Of a stretch of DNA of 64,000 nucleotides, positions 16,906-25,109 are shown piece by piece. Below the pieces are notes generated by a model that did no database searches, had not been told where the DNA came from, and saw only the letters and a program-made list of their open reading frames with translations. The position numbers and the translations under genes were made by a program. Position 1 is the first letter of the stretch. The number at the start of each line of letters is the position of its first letter. Source of the stretch: Labilithrix sp. (GTDB lineage Bacteria > Myxococcota > Polyangia > Polyangiales > Polyangiaceae); NCBI GenBank assembly GCA_028287035.1, contig JAQBQL010000181.1:40089-104088 (forward strand), read 5' to 3'.

Positions 16906-17394
16906 TCACCCGGCGGATGCGCCCCGCCGCGCCCCGCGGCTCGCGAGGGCGAGGCCGCCTGCGACCATGGCGACCCCCGACGCGAGGAACGCGAGGTCCC
17001 ACGCCAGCTCACCGGCCCCGGGATGCACGTGGTGTATCCCGAGGAGCTCGTGATCGATGAGCCCCTCGACGGCGTTGAAGAGACCCCAGCCGACGAGCAG
17101 CGACCCCACGAAGGTGGGCGTCGACCACGGCACGTCGTCACGCCGACCGAGCTTCCAGAGCTTCCGGATGCCCAGCGCCGTCACGATCCAGGTGAAGGCG
17201 TGGAAGAGGCCATCCCAGACCATGTTGTATTTCATCGCCACGAGATCCGTGGGCGGCCGCACGCTCGACAGCATGTTGTGCCACTGCAGGATCTGGTGGA
17301 GCACGATCCCGTCCACGAACCCGCCCATGCCGGTGCCGATGAGGATCCCTGCCGCCATGAGCGGCCGGTCCGCGCGCGGCGGAAGGCCGATCAC
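16906..17394 (-). CDS. DUF2243 membrane protein
   Basis: Integral membrane protein of 162 aa with about four transmembrane segments. It has the DUF2243 signature GTGMGGFVDGIVLHQILQWH and conserved FNAVEGLIDHELLGIHHV; both are rich in His/Asp and could bind metal or haem, though the family is uncharacterised. The GTG start overlaps the TGA of the upstream small gene (GTGA at 17391-17394), which fixes the start and implies coupling. It is the last gene of the TRAP operon run. An association between DUF2243 and TRAP genes is not something I know to be established, so co-function is only suggested by position. Confidence 0.84.
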   Translation of the reverse strand: MIGLPPRADRPLMAAGILIGTGMGGFVDGIVLHQILQWHNMLSSVRPPTDLVAMKYNMVWDGLFHAFTWIVTALGIRKLWKLGRRDDVPWSTPTFVGSLLVGWGLFNAVEGLIDHELLGIHHVHPGAGELAWDLAFLASGVAMVAGGLALASRGARRGASAG

Positions 17395-17585
17395 GAGGCG
17401 CCTCCCGGGCCGCTGCGATCGAGACGCTGCACGACCAGCCCGATGATGGCGAACGGCAGCAGCGCCACCACGAGGTGAGGAAGAAAGTCCTGCTGGAGCA
17501 CCTGCTGGCGGGCCGTCTCGCCGACGGCGCACCCCGGACACAGCGAGAGGAGCAGCGCGGAGCACCACATGGTGCCTCGCGCCAT
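17391..17585 (-). CDS. small membrane protein upstream of DUF2243
   Basis: Small protein of 64 aa. It starts with a hydrophobic stretch containing CSALLLSLCPGC, which could be a signal or lipobox. Then come a polar loop and a second hydrophobic segment (LPHLVVALLPFAIIGLVVQ). It sits 13 bp behind the TRAP large permease and is coupled to the DUF2243 gene by a 4-base overlap, so it is very likely translated. Not recognised as a named family. Confidence 0.6.
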   Translation of the reverse strand: MARGTMWCSALLLSLCPGCAVGETARQQVLQQDFLPHLVVALLPFAIIGLVVQRLDRSGPGGAS

Positions 17586-17598
17586 GCAAGGGCTGCTC

Positions 17599-19302
17599 CT
17601 ACTTCTTGTTGCCCTTGATCATCTCGAGCAGATCGTCGTCCGACTCCTGCCCGGGCGCGGCGGCGTCGGGCTTCGGAGCCCCCGCCTCCTTGCCCATGAT
17701 CATGTTCTCGAGCTCGTCGTCCTCGCTCGGCGCCGCGCCCGCGTCGACCGGGTCCGCGGTGATCGCCGGCGTCGCCTCGGGCAGCTTCCCGTTCGGGAAT
17801 GCCTTCTTGTCCTCGTCCGAGCACGGGAGCGGATTCGACGGATCGGCCTGCACGCATTCGAGCTTCCAGGCCTCGCGCGGCGTGCGGTTCTCCTTGGCGG
17901 CGCGGTTCCGCCACTCCTGGATGTCGCCGAGCACGAGCTGGTTCGACAGGCGCGGCACGTACGTGATGACGAGCAGCGCGACGGCGAGCAGCCCCACGAA
18001 CGGCAGCGCGATCCGGTAGAGGCTCACCACCGGCCGGTTGAACCGGAAGCTCGAGATGAACAGGTTCAGGCCGAGCGGCGGGCACGAGAACGCGAGCTCG
18101 AGGTTCAGCACGAACATGATCGCGACGTGGAACGGCCCGAGGCCGAAGTGCGCCGCGAACGGCAGCACCAGCGGCACCGCCACGAGGATCGCGCTGAACC
18201 CGTCCATGATCATGCCGAGCACGAGCAGGAACACGTTCATCACGATCAGGAACTGCCACGTCTTGTCGAGACCGAGCTTGAGCATCCACTCGAGGACGCG
18301 ATCCGGGATGTGCTGATCGACGACGTAGTTGGTCAGCGCGTTCGCCATCGCGAGGATGAGGATGACCGCGCCGGCGAGCGCCATCGAGGACTTCGCGATG
18401 CGGACGAGGTCCTTCTTGATCGAGAGATCCTTGTAGACGAAGCACTCGATGCAGAGCGTGTAGAGCGCGACCAGGCCCGCGGCCTCGTCGATCTCGGTGA
18501 GGCCGGTCGTCATGCCGAGGACGAGCAGGACGAACACGCCCATCTCCCACTTGAAGTCCCACGTGGCGGCCATCGCCTCGTCGAGGTCGAAGGGAGTGCG
18601 CGGGATCTTCTCCTTCACGCCGACGTACACGGCATAGGCCACGAACATCCCGAGGACGAACAGGCCAGGAAGGATGACCGCCTTGTTGACGAGCTGGAAA
18701 TCCAGGCCCGTCACCATCGCGTAGACGAGGAGCGGCAGCGCGAACGGGAGGAGGAGACCGAGCGAGCCGCCCGTCGTCACCAGGCCGACCGCGAACTTGT
18801 CGGAATAGCCCTTCCCCTTGAGCGCCGGCAGGAGCAGGCCGCCGACCGCGATGATCGTGACGCCGCTGCCGCCCGTGAACAGCGTGAAGACGGCGCTCGC
18901 GAGCACGCACACGATGCCGAGGCCGCCCGGCAGCCAGCCGACCCAGGAGGTGGCGGCGCGGACCAGGCGCTCGGGCGTCTTCGACTCGGCCATGAGATAG
19001 CCGACGAACGTGAAGAGCGGGATCGTCGTGAGGATGGGCGAACCGGCGAAGCGCGAGCCGAAGATGTCGGGCGCGAGGCGGCGCAGGAGCTGCTGCTCGG
19101 GATCGGCGTGGGTCAGCCAGGCGATCTCCGACACGCCGCCGAGAATGGCAAAGAGCGGAGTGCCGAGGAGCGCGAGCGCGGCGACGAGCGCGGCGATGAC
19201 GCCGCCCACCGCGCCGGTGACCAGCACGACCGCGCCGAGCACGCCGAAGGTGACGCGCGCCGCCTTGGGGCTCGGGTCGTCGGTGACGAGGGGGGCGCTC
19301 AT
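17599..19302 (-). CDS. dctM: TRAP transporter large permease (DctM)
   Basis: Membrane subunit (567 aa) that moves the substrate across the inner membrane, driven by an ion gradient. It has twelve or so transmembrane helices and DctM-family features: a glycine-rich segment TGGSGVTIIAVGGLLLPALK, PFALPLLVYAMVTG, and LGMIMDGFSAILVAVPLVLP. It is longer than the usual roughly 430 aa because of an extra loop in the N-terminal third and a hydrophilic tail of about 130 residues. The tail contains the related motifs DDELENMIMG and DDDLLEMIKG. The ATG overlaps the end of the small permease gene (ATGA at 19299-19302). Confidence 0.9.
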   Translation of the reverse strand: MSAPLVTDDPSPKAARVTFGVLGAVVLVTGAVGGVIAALVAALALLGTPLFAILGGVSEIAWLTHADPEQQLLRRLAPDIFGSRFAGSPILTTIPLFTFVGYLMAESKTPERLVRAATSWVGWLPGGLGIVCVLASAVFTLFTGGSGVTIIAVGGLLLPALKGKGYSDKFAVGLVTTGGSLGLLLPFALPLLVYAMVTGLDFQLVNKAVILPGLFVLGMFVAYAVYVGVKEKIPRTPFDLDEAMAATWDFKWEMGVFVLLVLGMTTGLTEIDEAAGLVALYTLCIECFVYKDLSIKKDLVRIAKSSMALAGAVILILAMANALTNYVVDQHIPDRVLEWMLKLGLDKTWQFLIVMNVFLLVLGMIMDGFSAILVAVPLVLPFAAHFGLGPFHVAIMFVLNLELAFSCPPLGLNLFISSFRFNRPVVSLYRIALPFVGLLAVALLVITYVPRLSNQLVLGDIQEWRNRAAKENRTPREAWKLECVQADPSNPLPCSDEDKKAFPNGKLPEATPAITADPVDAGAAPSEDDELENMIMGKEAGAPKPDAAAPGQESDDDLLEMIKGNKK

Positions 19303-20471
19303 CGGACGGTCTCCTCGATGGCGGCTTCCACCCGATCGGCCTGCGCCCCGTGGTCGTGGGCGTGCGCCAGCTCCTCGTCGCCGTGGGCGGCGTTCGGGTC
19401 GACCTTCACCCAGCCGGCAATGGCCAGGAGCGATCGCAGGATGAAACGTATGCCGATGACGAGCAGCCCGAACGCGAACACGAAGTTCGCCTCGCGGACC
19501 AGCAGCTTGAACACCGGCTCGCTGCCGCCCGGCATCGACGTGACCGCGGGCGTGCGCATCTCCGTCGAGTCGGCGGGGAGCTCCATCGCCTTCACGTCCT
19601 CGGGCTTGAAGTGCTTCTCCCAGCCGCCGTCACGCAGCCACTCGTTCCACTCCTTCGCCGACAGCGTCTGGCCGTAGGGCGTGCCGGCGATGACGCGCGG
19701 GAGCGTCCGCAGGTCGAGCGACAGCTGGCGCCCTGCCAGGAAGAGGTCGCGGCCGGTGTCGTGGACGACCACGTCGATCTTCGAACCGGCCGACGCCGGG
19801 CACGTCTTGGTGGCGTCGCCCGGGCACGGCACCGAGGTCGGCGCGCGATACTCCTCGACCGCGATGTGGTCGAAGAAGCCCCACACGCCGAAGAGGCACA
19901 CGATGGCCGCCGCCACCCAGCCGATGACCGCCACCGGGACGCGCGCCCGCGGCGTCAGGAAGCGCATCACGACGTCGACGTTGATGTGCTTGCCCTGCGC
20001 GGTGGCCACCGACGCGCCGAGGAGCGCGAGCCACAGCGTGAAGCGCTTCGCCACCTCGCTCGCGCCGCCGAAGAACACGAGGAACGAGCTATTTTGCAGC
20101 CAACCCAGCCAGTTGGCGAAGTAGACCATCCCGAGGTCGCCCCACAGGGTGCCGAGCAGGGCGCCGAGGCACACGAAGGCCGCGGTGAGGATCTCGTGGT
20201 GACGGACGCGGCTACGCGTGACGACGTGCGCGATGCCGCCGACCACCGTGGCCGCGAGCAGCACGCGGAACACGTAGCCGGGATTCGCGTGCCCGGTGCT
20301 GGAGAGCGCCCGGAGCGCGATCCAGAAGACGAGCGTGAGGATGTCCGCCACGAGGACGAACGCACAGAGGCGCGCGTCGAGCTTCGACCATGCGCGGTCG
20401 AACCTGTCGAGCGGCGCGCCCCATGCGGCCTTTGTCGTCTCCACTGTCCCGGCCCTACCCGCTTCGGTCAT
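19299..20471 (-). CDS. dctQ: TRAP transporter small permease (DctQ), enlarged
   Basis: Small membrane subunit of the TRAP transporter, unusually large at 390 aa against roughly 160-200 in the family. The DctQ hallmark GKHINVDVVMRFL is present after four hydrophobic segments. Between the helix near 180-200 and a last helix near 300-320 lies a hydrophilic insert of about 100 residues containing CPGDATKTC and IDVVVHDTGRDLFLAG, probably periplasmic. The C-terminus is His/Asp-rich (HGDEELAHAHDHG) and could bind metal. It sits between the binding-protein gene and the overlapping large permease gene. The insert may dock the binding protein or the T component. Confidence 0.85.
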   Translation of the reverse strand: MTEAGRAGTVETTKAAWGAPLDRFDRAWSKLDARLCAFVLVADILTLVFWIALRALSSTGHANPGYVFRVLLAATVVGGIAHVVTRSRVRHHEILTAAFVCLGALLGTLWGDLGMVYFANWLGWLQNSSFLVFFGGASEVAKRFTLWLALLGASVATAQGKHINVDVVMRFLTPRARVPVAVIGWVAAAIVCLFGVWGFFDHIAVEEYRAPTSVPCPGDATKTCPASAGSKIDVVVHDTGRDLFLAGRQLSLDLRTLPRVIAGTPYGQTLSAKEWNEWLRDGGWEKHFKPEDVKAMELPADSTEMRTPAVTSMPGGSEPVFKLLVREANFVFAFGLLVIGIRFILRSLLAIAGWVKVDPNAAHGDEELAHAHDHGAQADRVEAAIEETVR

Positions 20472-20521
20472 GAGTGCCGCGAGGGTAGCCCATGACGCGA
20501 ATCCGGCTCACAAAACGGCGG

Positions 20522-21583
20522 TCAGCTCTTGCCAGCGGCCTTCACGACGGCGTCGAAGATCTCGGCGTTCACCTTGCCGTCGGCCTTCAGCTTGTCGCGC
20601 GTCTCCTTGAACTTGGCCTGCCACTGCGCCTTCTCGGCGTCGTTCGGGACGATGGCCTTCTTGTCCTTCAGCGCGCGCGTCCACGCGTCGCGGTCCATGC
20701 CGCGGATCCGGCCGGTGAGCGCCTCGCCGGCGTTCTTGCCGGTCTTCTCGAGGGCGGCCTTCGCCTGGTCGGGGAGCGAGTTGTAGACGTCCTTGTTGAT
20801 GACGAGCGCGCCGATGCCGTAGCCGAGCGGCATGTCGAGGACGTGCGTGAGCTGGGGCGACCACTGCAGCTGCTCGGCCGCGACGGCCGGGGCGGTGATG
20901 ACGTCGAGCGCGCCCTTGTCACGGCCCGAGAGGCCGGGAAGGATCGCCGGGACGCTGGTGGCGCGGGGCGCGGTGACGCCGACCTTCTGGAGGAAGATCG
21001 AGCCGATCGCGTCGCCCGTCACGTAGAACGTGTTGTAGGCCTTCAGCTGCTCGGGGGTGCGGATCTCCGGCTTCGCCGGGTCGCCCTTGCCGTTGTCGGG
21101 GCGGTACATGATGTGGCTCACGCCGACGTCGCCCCAGCCGAGGATCTTGAAGCCGCCGTCGTCGATGCCCTTCTCGAGCTTCGGCTTCACGCCGGGATCG
21201 TTACGGACCTTGTCGAGCTGCTCCCAGCTGTCGAACAGGCCGGGCATCTGCATCGCGATGACGCTCGGGTAGATCGCGGAGAGGCCGGTCGCGGTGAACG
21301 CGCCGCCCGCGAGCTGCTTCGAGCGCGCCTTGCCGATCATCTCGGTCTCGTCGCCCTGCTGCGCGTTGAAGAACCAGGTGAGCTCGACGGTGTTGCCGGA
21401 CTCCTCCTTGACGGCCTTCGCCCACGCGCGGAAGACGGTGCCCCACGCGGAGTCGCGCGGCGCGAGGGTGCCGAGCTTGATCTCGACGGGCTTCTTCTCG
21501 TCGGCATGCGCCGTCGATGCGTGACCAGAGACGGCGACCATCGCGCCGAGGGCGGCGACGGAAAGAACGAACTTACGAAGCAT
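20522..21583 (-). CDS. dctP: TRAP transporter substrate-binding protein (DctP family)
   Basis: Periplasmic binding protein of 353 aa. The start at 21583 gives MLRKFVLSVAALGAMVAVSG and a Sec cleavage site at AHA-DE. DctP-family features include IKLGTLAPRDSAWGTVFRAW, the ligand-region FYVTGDAIGSIFLQKVGVTA, and MPLGYGIGALVINKDVYNSL. The conserved Arg that usually binds a substrate carboxylate cannot be assigned with confidence, so the ligand is unknown. Next to a T component it should be the TatP partner of a TPR-associated TRAP system. Confidence 0.87.
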   Translation of the reverse strand: MLRKFVLSVAALGAMVAVSGHASTAHADEKKPVEIKLGTLAPRDSAWGTVFRAWAKAVKEESGNTVELTWFFNAQQGDETEMIGKARSKQLAGGAFTATGLSAIYPSVIAMQMPGLFDSWEQLDKVRNDPGVKPKLEKGIDDGGFKILGWGDVGVSHIMYRPDNGKGDPAKPEIRTPEQLKAYNTFYVTGDAIGSIFLQKVGVTAPRATSVPAILPGLSGRDKGALDVITAPAVAAEQLQWSPQLTHVLDMPLGYGIGALVINKDVYNSLPDQAKAALEKTGKNAGEALTGRIRGMDRDAWTRALKDKKAIVPNDAEKAQWQAKFKETRDKLKADGKVNAEIFDAVVKAAGKS

Positions 21584-21611
21584 GTCCCAGGACCTCCAGG
21601 TGCGTGAGCCC

Positions 21612-21657
21612 ACTCTCTAGCAGAGTCGCGGGCCGTACGTTTGGACGCAGGGCCCGC
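21612..21657 (-). promoter_or_regulatory. hairpins between the T-component and binding-protein genes
   Basis: Within the 117-bp gap between two operon genes there is an 8-bp perfect stem (CGCGGGCC at 21627-21634 with GGCCCGCG at 21651-21658, 16-nt loop). Next to it is a smaller stem (ACTCT/AGAGT at 21612-21626). No U-tract follows. An intercistronic hairpin here could stabilise or separate the binding-protein mRNA, a common way to overproduce binding proteins; this is inference. Confidence 0.35.
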
Positions 21658-21700
21658 GTCGTCATTCAAACGAGTGACGTTCGTGACGCGCTGCGTCCGC

Positions 21701-22639
21701 TCACTTGTTCATGCCGAAGCCGCAGATCTCCATGGCCGGCTTCGTGAGGGCGCGCTGGGCGCGGCGCTTCGCGATGGCGTTGGTGAGACGGAGCTTCGGC
21801 TCGGGATCGTCGGAGGCGAGGATCTCGTTCAGCATCTTCTCGTAGAGCGCCTGATCGCCCTTGGCGCAGGCGTAATTCGCGTAATTGAGCTGCACGCCGA
21901 GGGCGTGGCGCTGCGTCTTCTCGAGGGCGAAGTCGAGGAGCTTCTTGGCCTCGTCGAGCTCCGCCATGCCGGAGCGCGCGTGGTAGGCGCCGAGCGTCGA
22001 GGTCGCGCCGTACGCCATGTAGTCGGGGGCGAGCTCGCGGCTTCGCTCGAGGATCGCGACGCCGACGTAGAGCTTTGCAACGTACTCCGGCTGGTCCTTC
22101 AGGATCTGCACGCGGGCGAGCCACGCCGACCCGAGCCAGAAGAGGTTCTCGCCGTCCTCGGGCTCGTCGAGCTCCTTCTTCAGCCACGCCTTGATGGTGT
22201 CGGCGGTCTTCGTGGCGGCCTCGAAGCCCTCGGCCTTGTGGCCGATGAGCTCGATGCCGTAGCCGACCGCGCGGTCGAGGGCGAGCTTCGCGCGCTTCTT
22301 GTGGTACTCGGCAGCCTTCTCGTCGTCGGCGAGGTACGCGACGTCGTAGTCGTCGCTCGCGAACGCGTAGCCGTAGCCCGTCCAGCTCTTCGTGAGGAGG
22401 AAGAGCGCGTCCTCGTTGTCCGGGGCGAGCCGGTGCATGCCCTCGAACTGCATGACGCCCGCCGACGCGGCGACCCGCGCGAGCTCGTAGTCGCCGATGG
22501 TCTCGGCGGCGCCGGCCCCGACGCGCGTGCTCGCGATCGTCTGGTTCAGCATGATCTTCTTGATGCAGCCCGAGGACCCGAGGGCGAGGGCGCCGAGCAA
22601 GAGAGAAGAGAAGGTCGAGGCAAGCATCGTACGGAGCAT
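21701..22639 (-). CDS. TRAP transporter T-component lipoprotein (TatT family)
   Basis: Lipoprotein of 312 aa resembling the TatT/Tp0956 family: TPR-like helical proteins that form a complex with the TRAP binding protein. The start at 22639 gives MLRTMLASTFSSLLLGALAL and a lipobox-like S-S-G-C. Family-like segments are GAGAAETIGDYELARVAA near the start, ALFLLTKSWTGYGYAF, YHKKRAKLALDRAVGYG, and ENLFWLGSAWLARVQIL. By family knowledge it binds hydrophobic ligands and passes them through a pore to the binding protein. It directly precedes the DctP gene, giving the order T-P-Q-M. Confidence 0.85.
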   Translation of the reverse strand: MLRTMLASTFSSLLLGALALGSSGCIKKIMLNQTIASTRVGAGAAETIGDYELARVAASAGVMQFEGMHRLAPDNEDALFLLTKSWTGYGYAFASDDYDVAYLADDEKAAEYHKKRAKLALDRAVGYGIELIGHKAEGFEAATKTADTIKAWLKKELDEPEDGENLFWLGSAWLARVQILKDQPEYVAKLYVGVAILERSRELAPDYMAYGATSTLGAYHARSGMAELDEAKKLLDFALEKTQRHALGVQLNYANYACAKGDQALYEKMLNEILASDDPEPKLRLTNAIAKRRAQRALTKPAMEICGFGMNK

Positions 22640-22689
22640 CGGCCTCCCGTCGTACAGGGACGAAAGTGATGGTGTCAACGACGCGGCGG

Positions 22690-24027
22690 TCAGCGGCGCG
22701 CGGCGACCAGGATGGTGCAGGCGGCGCGCGTGCGGACGCTCACGTCGGCGTCGGCGAGGAGCACCGCGGCGCGGCCGGGTCGGCCGAGGGCGGCGAGCGC
22801 CGAGGCGGCGGCGAGGCGGCGCGACGGCTCGGGGGACGCGAGGTCACGCTCGATCCACGCCTGGATGCGGAGATCGCCGGCATACGCGAGGGCGAGCCGG
22901 GCGCGCGTGGCGGTCTCGAGGGCGCGCCCGTCGACGTTGCCGCCGAGGCCCTGGCCGGCGAGCGCCTCGAGGTCCTTGATGGCCGCGTCATGGTCGGGCT
23001 TCGACTCGAGCAGGCGGGCGAGGGCGGGGACGCGGACGTCGCCGTCGTCGTCGTGGGCCGCCTTGCGGAGCGCCTCGAGCTCGGCGCCGGTGACGCGCGC
23101 CGACGCGATGGCGTGCGAGCGATCGCGCCGTGAGCCCTCGGCGATGGTCCGCGCGAGCAGCGCCGAGGCCGACGCGGCGAGCTCCTTGTCGCCGCTCCGC
23201 GAGCGCACCACGACCGCGGCGGCGGCGATCGCGCCAGGGCCGCGGCCGGCCGCGAGCTCGACGCGGAGCGCCTCGCGGCCGCCGCTCTCGAAGACCGGCG
23301 AGAACGACCAGGCGACCGCCACGTCCTCGCGGATGGCGTCGTCGCCGGCCGTCCACAGATCGCGCAGGCGATTGGCCTGCGTCGCGGCGCGCGCCCGGTC
23401 GCCGCTCTCGCGCAGGATGGCAGTCGCCGCGCGGACCGCCTCGTTGCGGAGGAGCGGCTCGGGATCGACGCGGGCCGTCTCGAAGAGCACGTCGAGATCG
23501 CCGGCGTCGCGGGCATCGGCGGCGGCGCGGATCGCGCTGCGCCGCACGCGCGGGCTCGGGTCGAGCATGGCGGCGCGGCGCTTCGGGGCGTCGTCGCCGC
23601 GGTGGAGCGTGCGGGTCGCGACGGCGCGCCAGCGATCGTCGCCGTCGGAGAGGTAGTCGCGCGCGCTGCCCTCGCCGAGCTTGCCGTCCTCGAGGCGGAG
23701 AAGCGCGGCCTCGGCGCCGGCGCCGTCGTGCTTCTTCATGCGGTCGCCGAGCGCGTCGTCGATCTCGGGCGCGCAGGCGAGTGACTCGCGGATGCGCGCG
23801 GTCGCCGCCGCGTCGTCCTTCGCGGTCGCGATCTCGCGTGTCGCGACCGCCTCGGCCAGGTCCGCGGCCTCCGACGTGCCGAGCGTGCCGCGCTGGTGCT
23901 TCGGCTGGATCTCGGAGCGGAGCCTCGCCTGGTCACCGCGCTCGGCGGCCCGGACACCGGCGTTGCCACACCCCGCGAGCAGGCACGCGCCGAAGGACAG
24001 CATCACGAGCGAGGACGGACGAGGCAT
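22690..24027 (-). CDS. HEAT-repeat-like lipoprotein
   Basis: Lipoprotein of 445 aa. The start at 24027 gives MPRPSSLVMLSFGACLLAGCG, with a perfect lipobox L-A-G-C. The mature part is an alpha-helical solenoid of HEAT/armadillo-like repeats, with units such as DPSPRVRRSAIRAAADA, DPEPLLRNEAVRAATAIL, DDDGDVRVPALARLLES, SPEPSRRLAAASALAAL and DADVSVRTRAACTIL. These scaffolds mediate protein contacts. It ends 50 bp before the T-component gene and may belong to the TRAP operon, perhaps as an accessory envelope factor. That link rests on position only. Confidence 0.78.
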   Translation of the reverse strand: MPRPSSLVMLSFGACLLAGCGNAGVRAAERGDQARLRSEIQPKHQRGTLGTSEAADLAEAVATREIATAKDDAAATARIRESLACAPEIDDALGDRMKKHDGAGAEAALLRLEDGKLGEGSARDYLSDGDDRWRAVATRTLHRGDDAPKRRAAMLDPSPRVRRSAIRAAADARDAGDLDVLFETARVDPEPLLRNEAVRAATAILRESGDRARAATQANRLRDLWTAGDDAIREDVAVAWSFSPVFESGGREALRVELAAGRGPGAIAAAAVVVRSRSGDKELAASASALLARTIAEGSRRDRSHAIASARVTGAELEALRKAAHDDDGDVRVPALARLLESKPDHDAAIKDLEALAGQGLGGNVDGRALETATRARLALAYAGDLRIQAWIERDLASPEPSRRLAAASALAALGRPGRAAVLLADADVSVRTRAACTILVAARR

Positions 24028-24101
24028 GGTCGGCCGCGAAATTAGCGCGTTTTCGCGCGCCGTTGCAGCTCCCTGCATGGTACCGGTTCGGAGGCGGGGC
24101 A

Positions 24102-25109
24102 ATGGCGGCACGAGCGAGCATCGTGATCATCGCGAACCGGCGCGCCCGCCGGCTCGCCGCGGGCACCGCCTCGCAGCCGCTGCTCGACGTGCTCCACGGG
24201 ACGCCCGGCGCGCGCCGCGAGGGCCTGCGCATCGTGGAGACGAGCACGCTCGCCGAGCTCGACGAGGCGGCGGCGGCGATCGCGCGCGACGTGCCCGACG
24301 CGGTGGTGCTCGCCGGCGGCGACGGCTCGTACATGGCCGGCGTGACCGCGCTCGCCCGGGCGTTCGCCTCGGCGGGTCTCGGCGAGGAGGCGCTCCCTCC
24401 CCTCGCCCTGGCGCCCGGCGGGACGGTGAGCACCGTCGCGCGCAACTGGGGCTGGAAGGGCGGCGGGCTCCTGTCGCGCGGCGCCGATCGCGACGGCAGC
24501 CGGTACGCGGCGCTGCTCCTCGAGGCCATCGCCGAGCGGCGGGCGGTCGTCACGGCGCGTCCCTCGCTGCGCGTCACCGATCCGGCGAGCACGCGCATCG
24601 GGTTCATCGTGGGCGCCGGCCTCGTCTCGCGCTTCTTCGAGATCTACGACGCGGGCGGCGCGCCCGGGTACGCAGGGGCCGCGAAGATCGCGGCGCAGGT
24701 CTTCGCCGGATCGATCGGCCACGGCGCGCTCGCGTCGCGGGTGCTGACGCCGCAGGGCTGCGAGGTCACGGTCGACGGGCAGCGCGCCGGCTTCGATCGC
24801 GTGAGCCTCGTCTGCGCGAGCGTCGTGCGCGATCTCGGCATCGGCATGAAGCTCCTCTACCGCGCGGGCGAGGAGCACGAGCGCTTCCACGTGGTCGCCT
24901 CGCCGCTCGGGCCGCCGCTGCTCGGACCGCAGCTGCCGCTCGTGCTCGCCGGGCGCTCGCTGGTCGGGCCGCGGGTCGATTGCCTCGCGCGCGAGCTCGG
25001 GCTGCGCTTCACCGAGGAGGGCGGCGCCTACGTCCTCGACGGCGAGCTCGTGCGCGCGGATCGCGTCACCGTGACGGCGGGTCCGATGCTGCGGATCCTC
25101 TCGGCCTGA
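24102..25109 (+). CDS. diacylglycerol kinase-like protein
   Basis: Cytosolic lipid-kinase-like protein of 335 aa. It has the DAGK catalytic fold signature: IVIIANRRARR near the N-terminus, the nucleotide-binding GGDGSYMAGV (72-76 core), and PGGTVSTVARNW downstream, equivalent to the P-G-G-T motif of the family. The C-terminal half is the beta-rich second domain (IGFIVGAGLVSRFFEIYDAGG). A GAGG lies upstream of the ATG at 24102. Substrate could be diacylglycerol, sphingoid base or a related lipid. Its last 82 bp overlap the 3' end of the convergent ABC exporter gene. Confidence 0.8.
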   Translation: MAARASIVIIANRRARRLAAGTASQPLLDVLHGTPGARREGLRIVETSTLAELDEAAAAIARDVPDAVVLAGGDGSYMAGVTALARAFASAGLGEEALPPLALAPGGTVSTVARNWGWKGGGLLSRGADRDGSRYAALLLEAIAERRAVVTARPSLRVTDPASTRIGFIVGAGLVSRFFEIYDAGGAPGYAGAAKIAAQVFAGSIGHGALASRVLTPQGCEVTVDGQRAGFDRVSLVCASVVRDLGIGMKLLYRAGEEHERFHVVASPLGPPLLGPQLPLVLAGRSLVGPRVDCLARELGLRFTEEGGAYVLDGELVRADRVTVTAGPMLRILSA

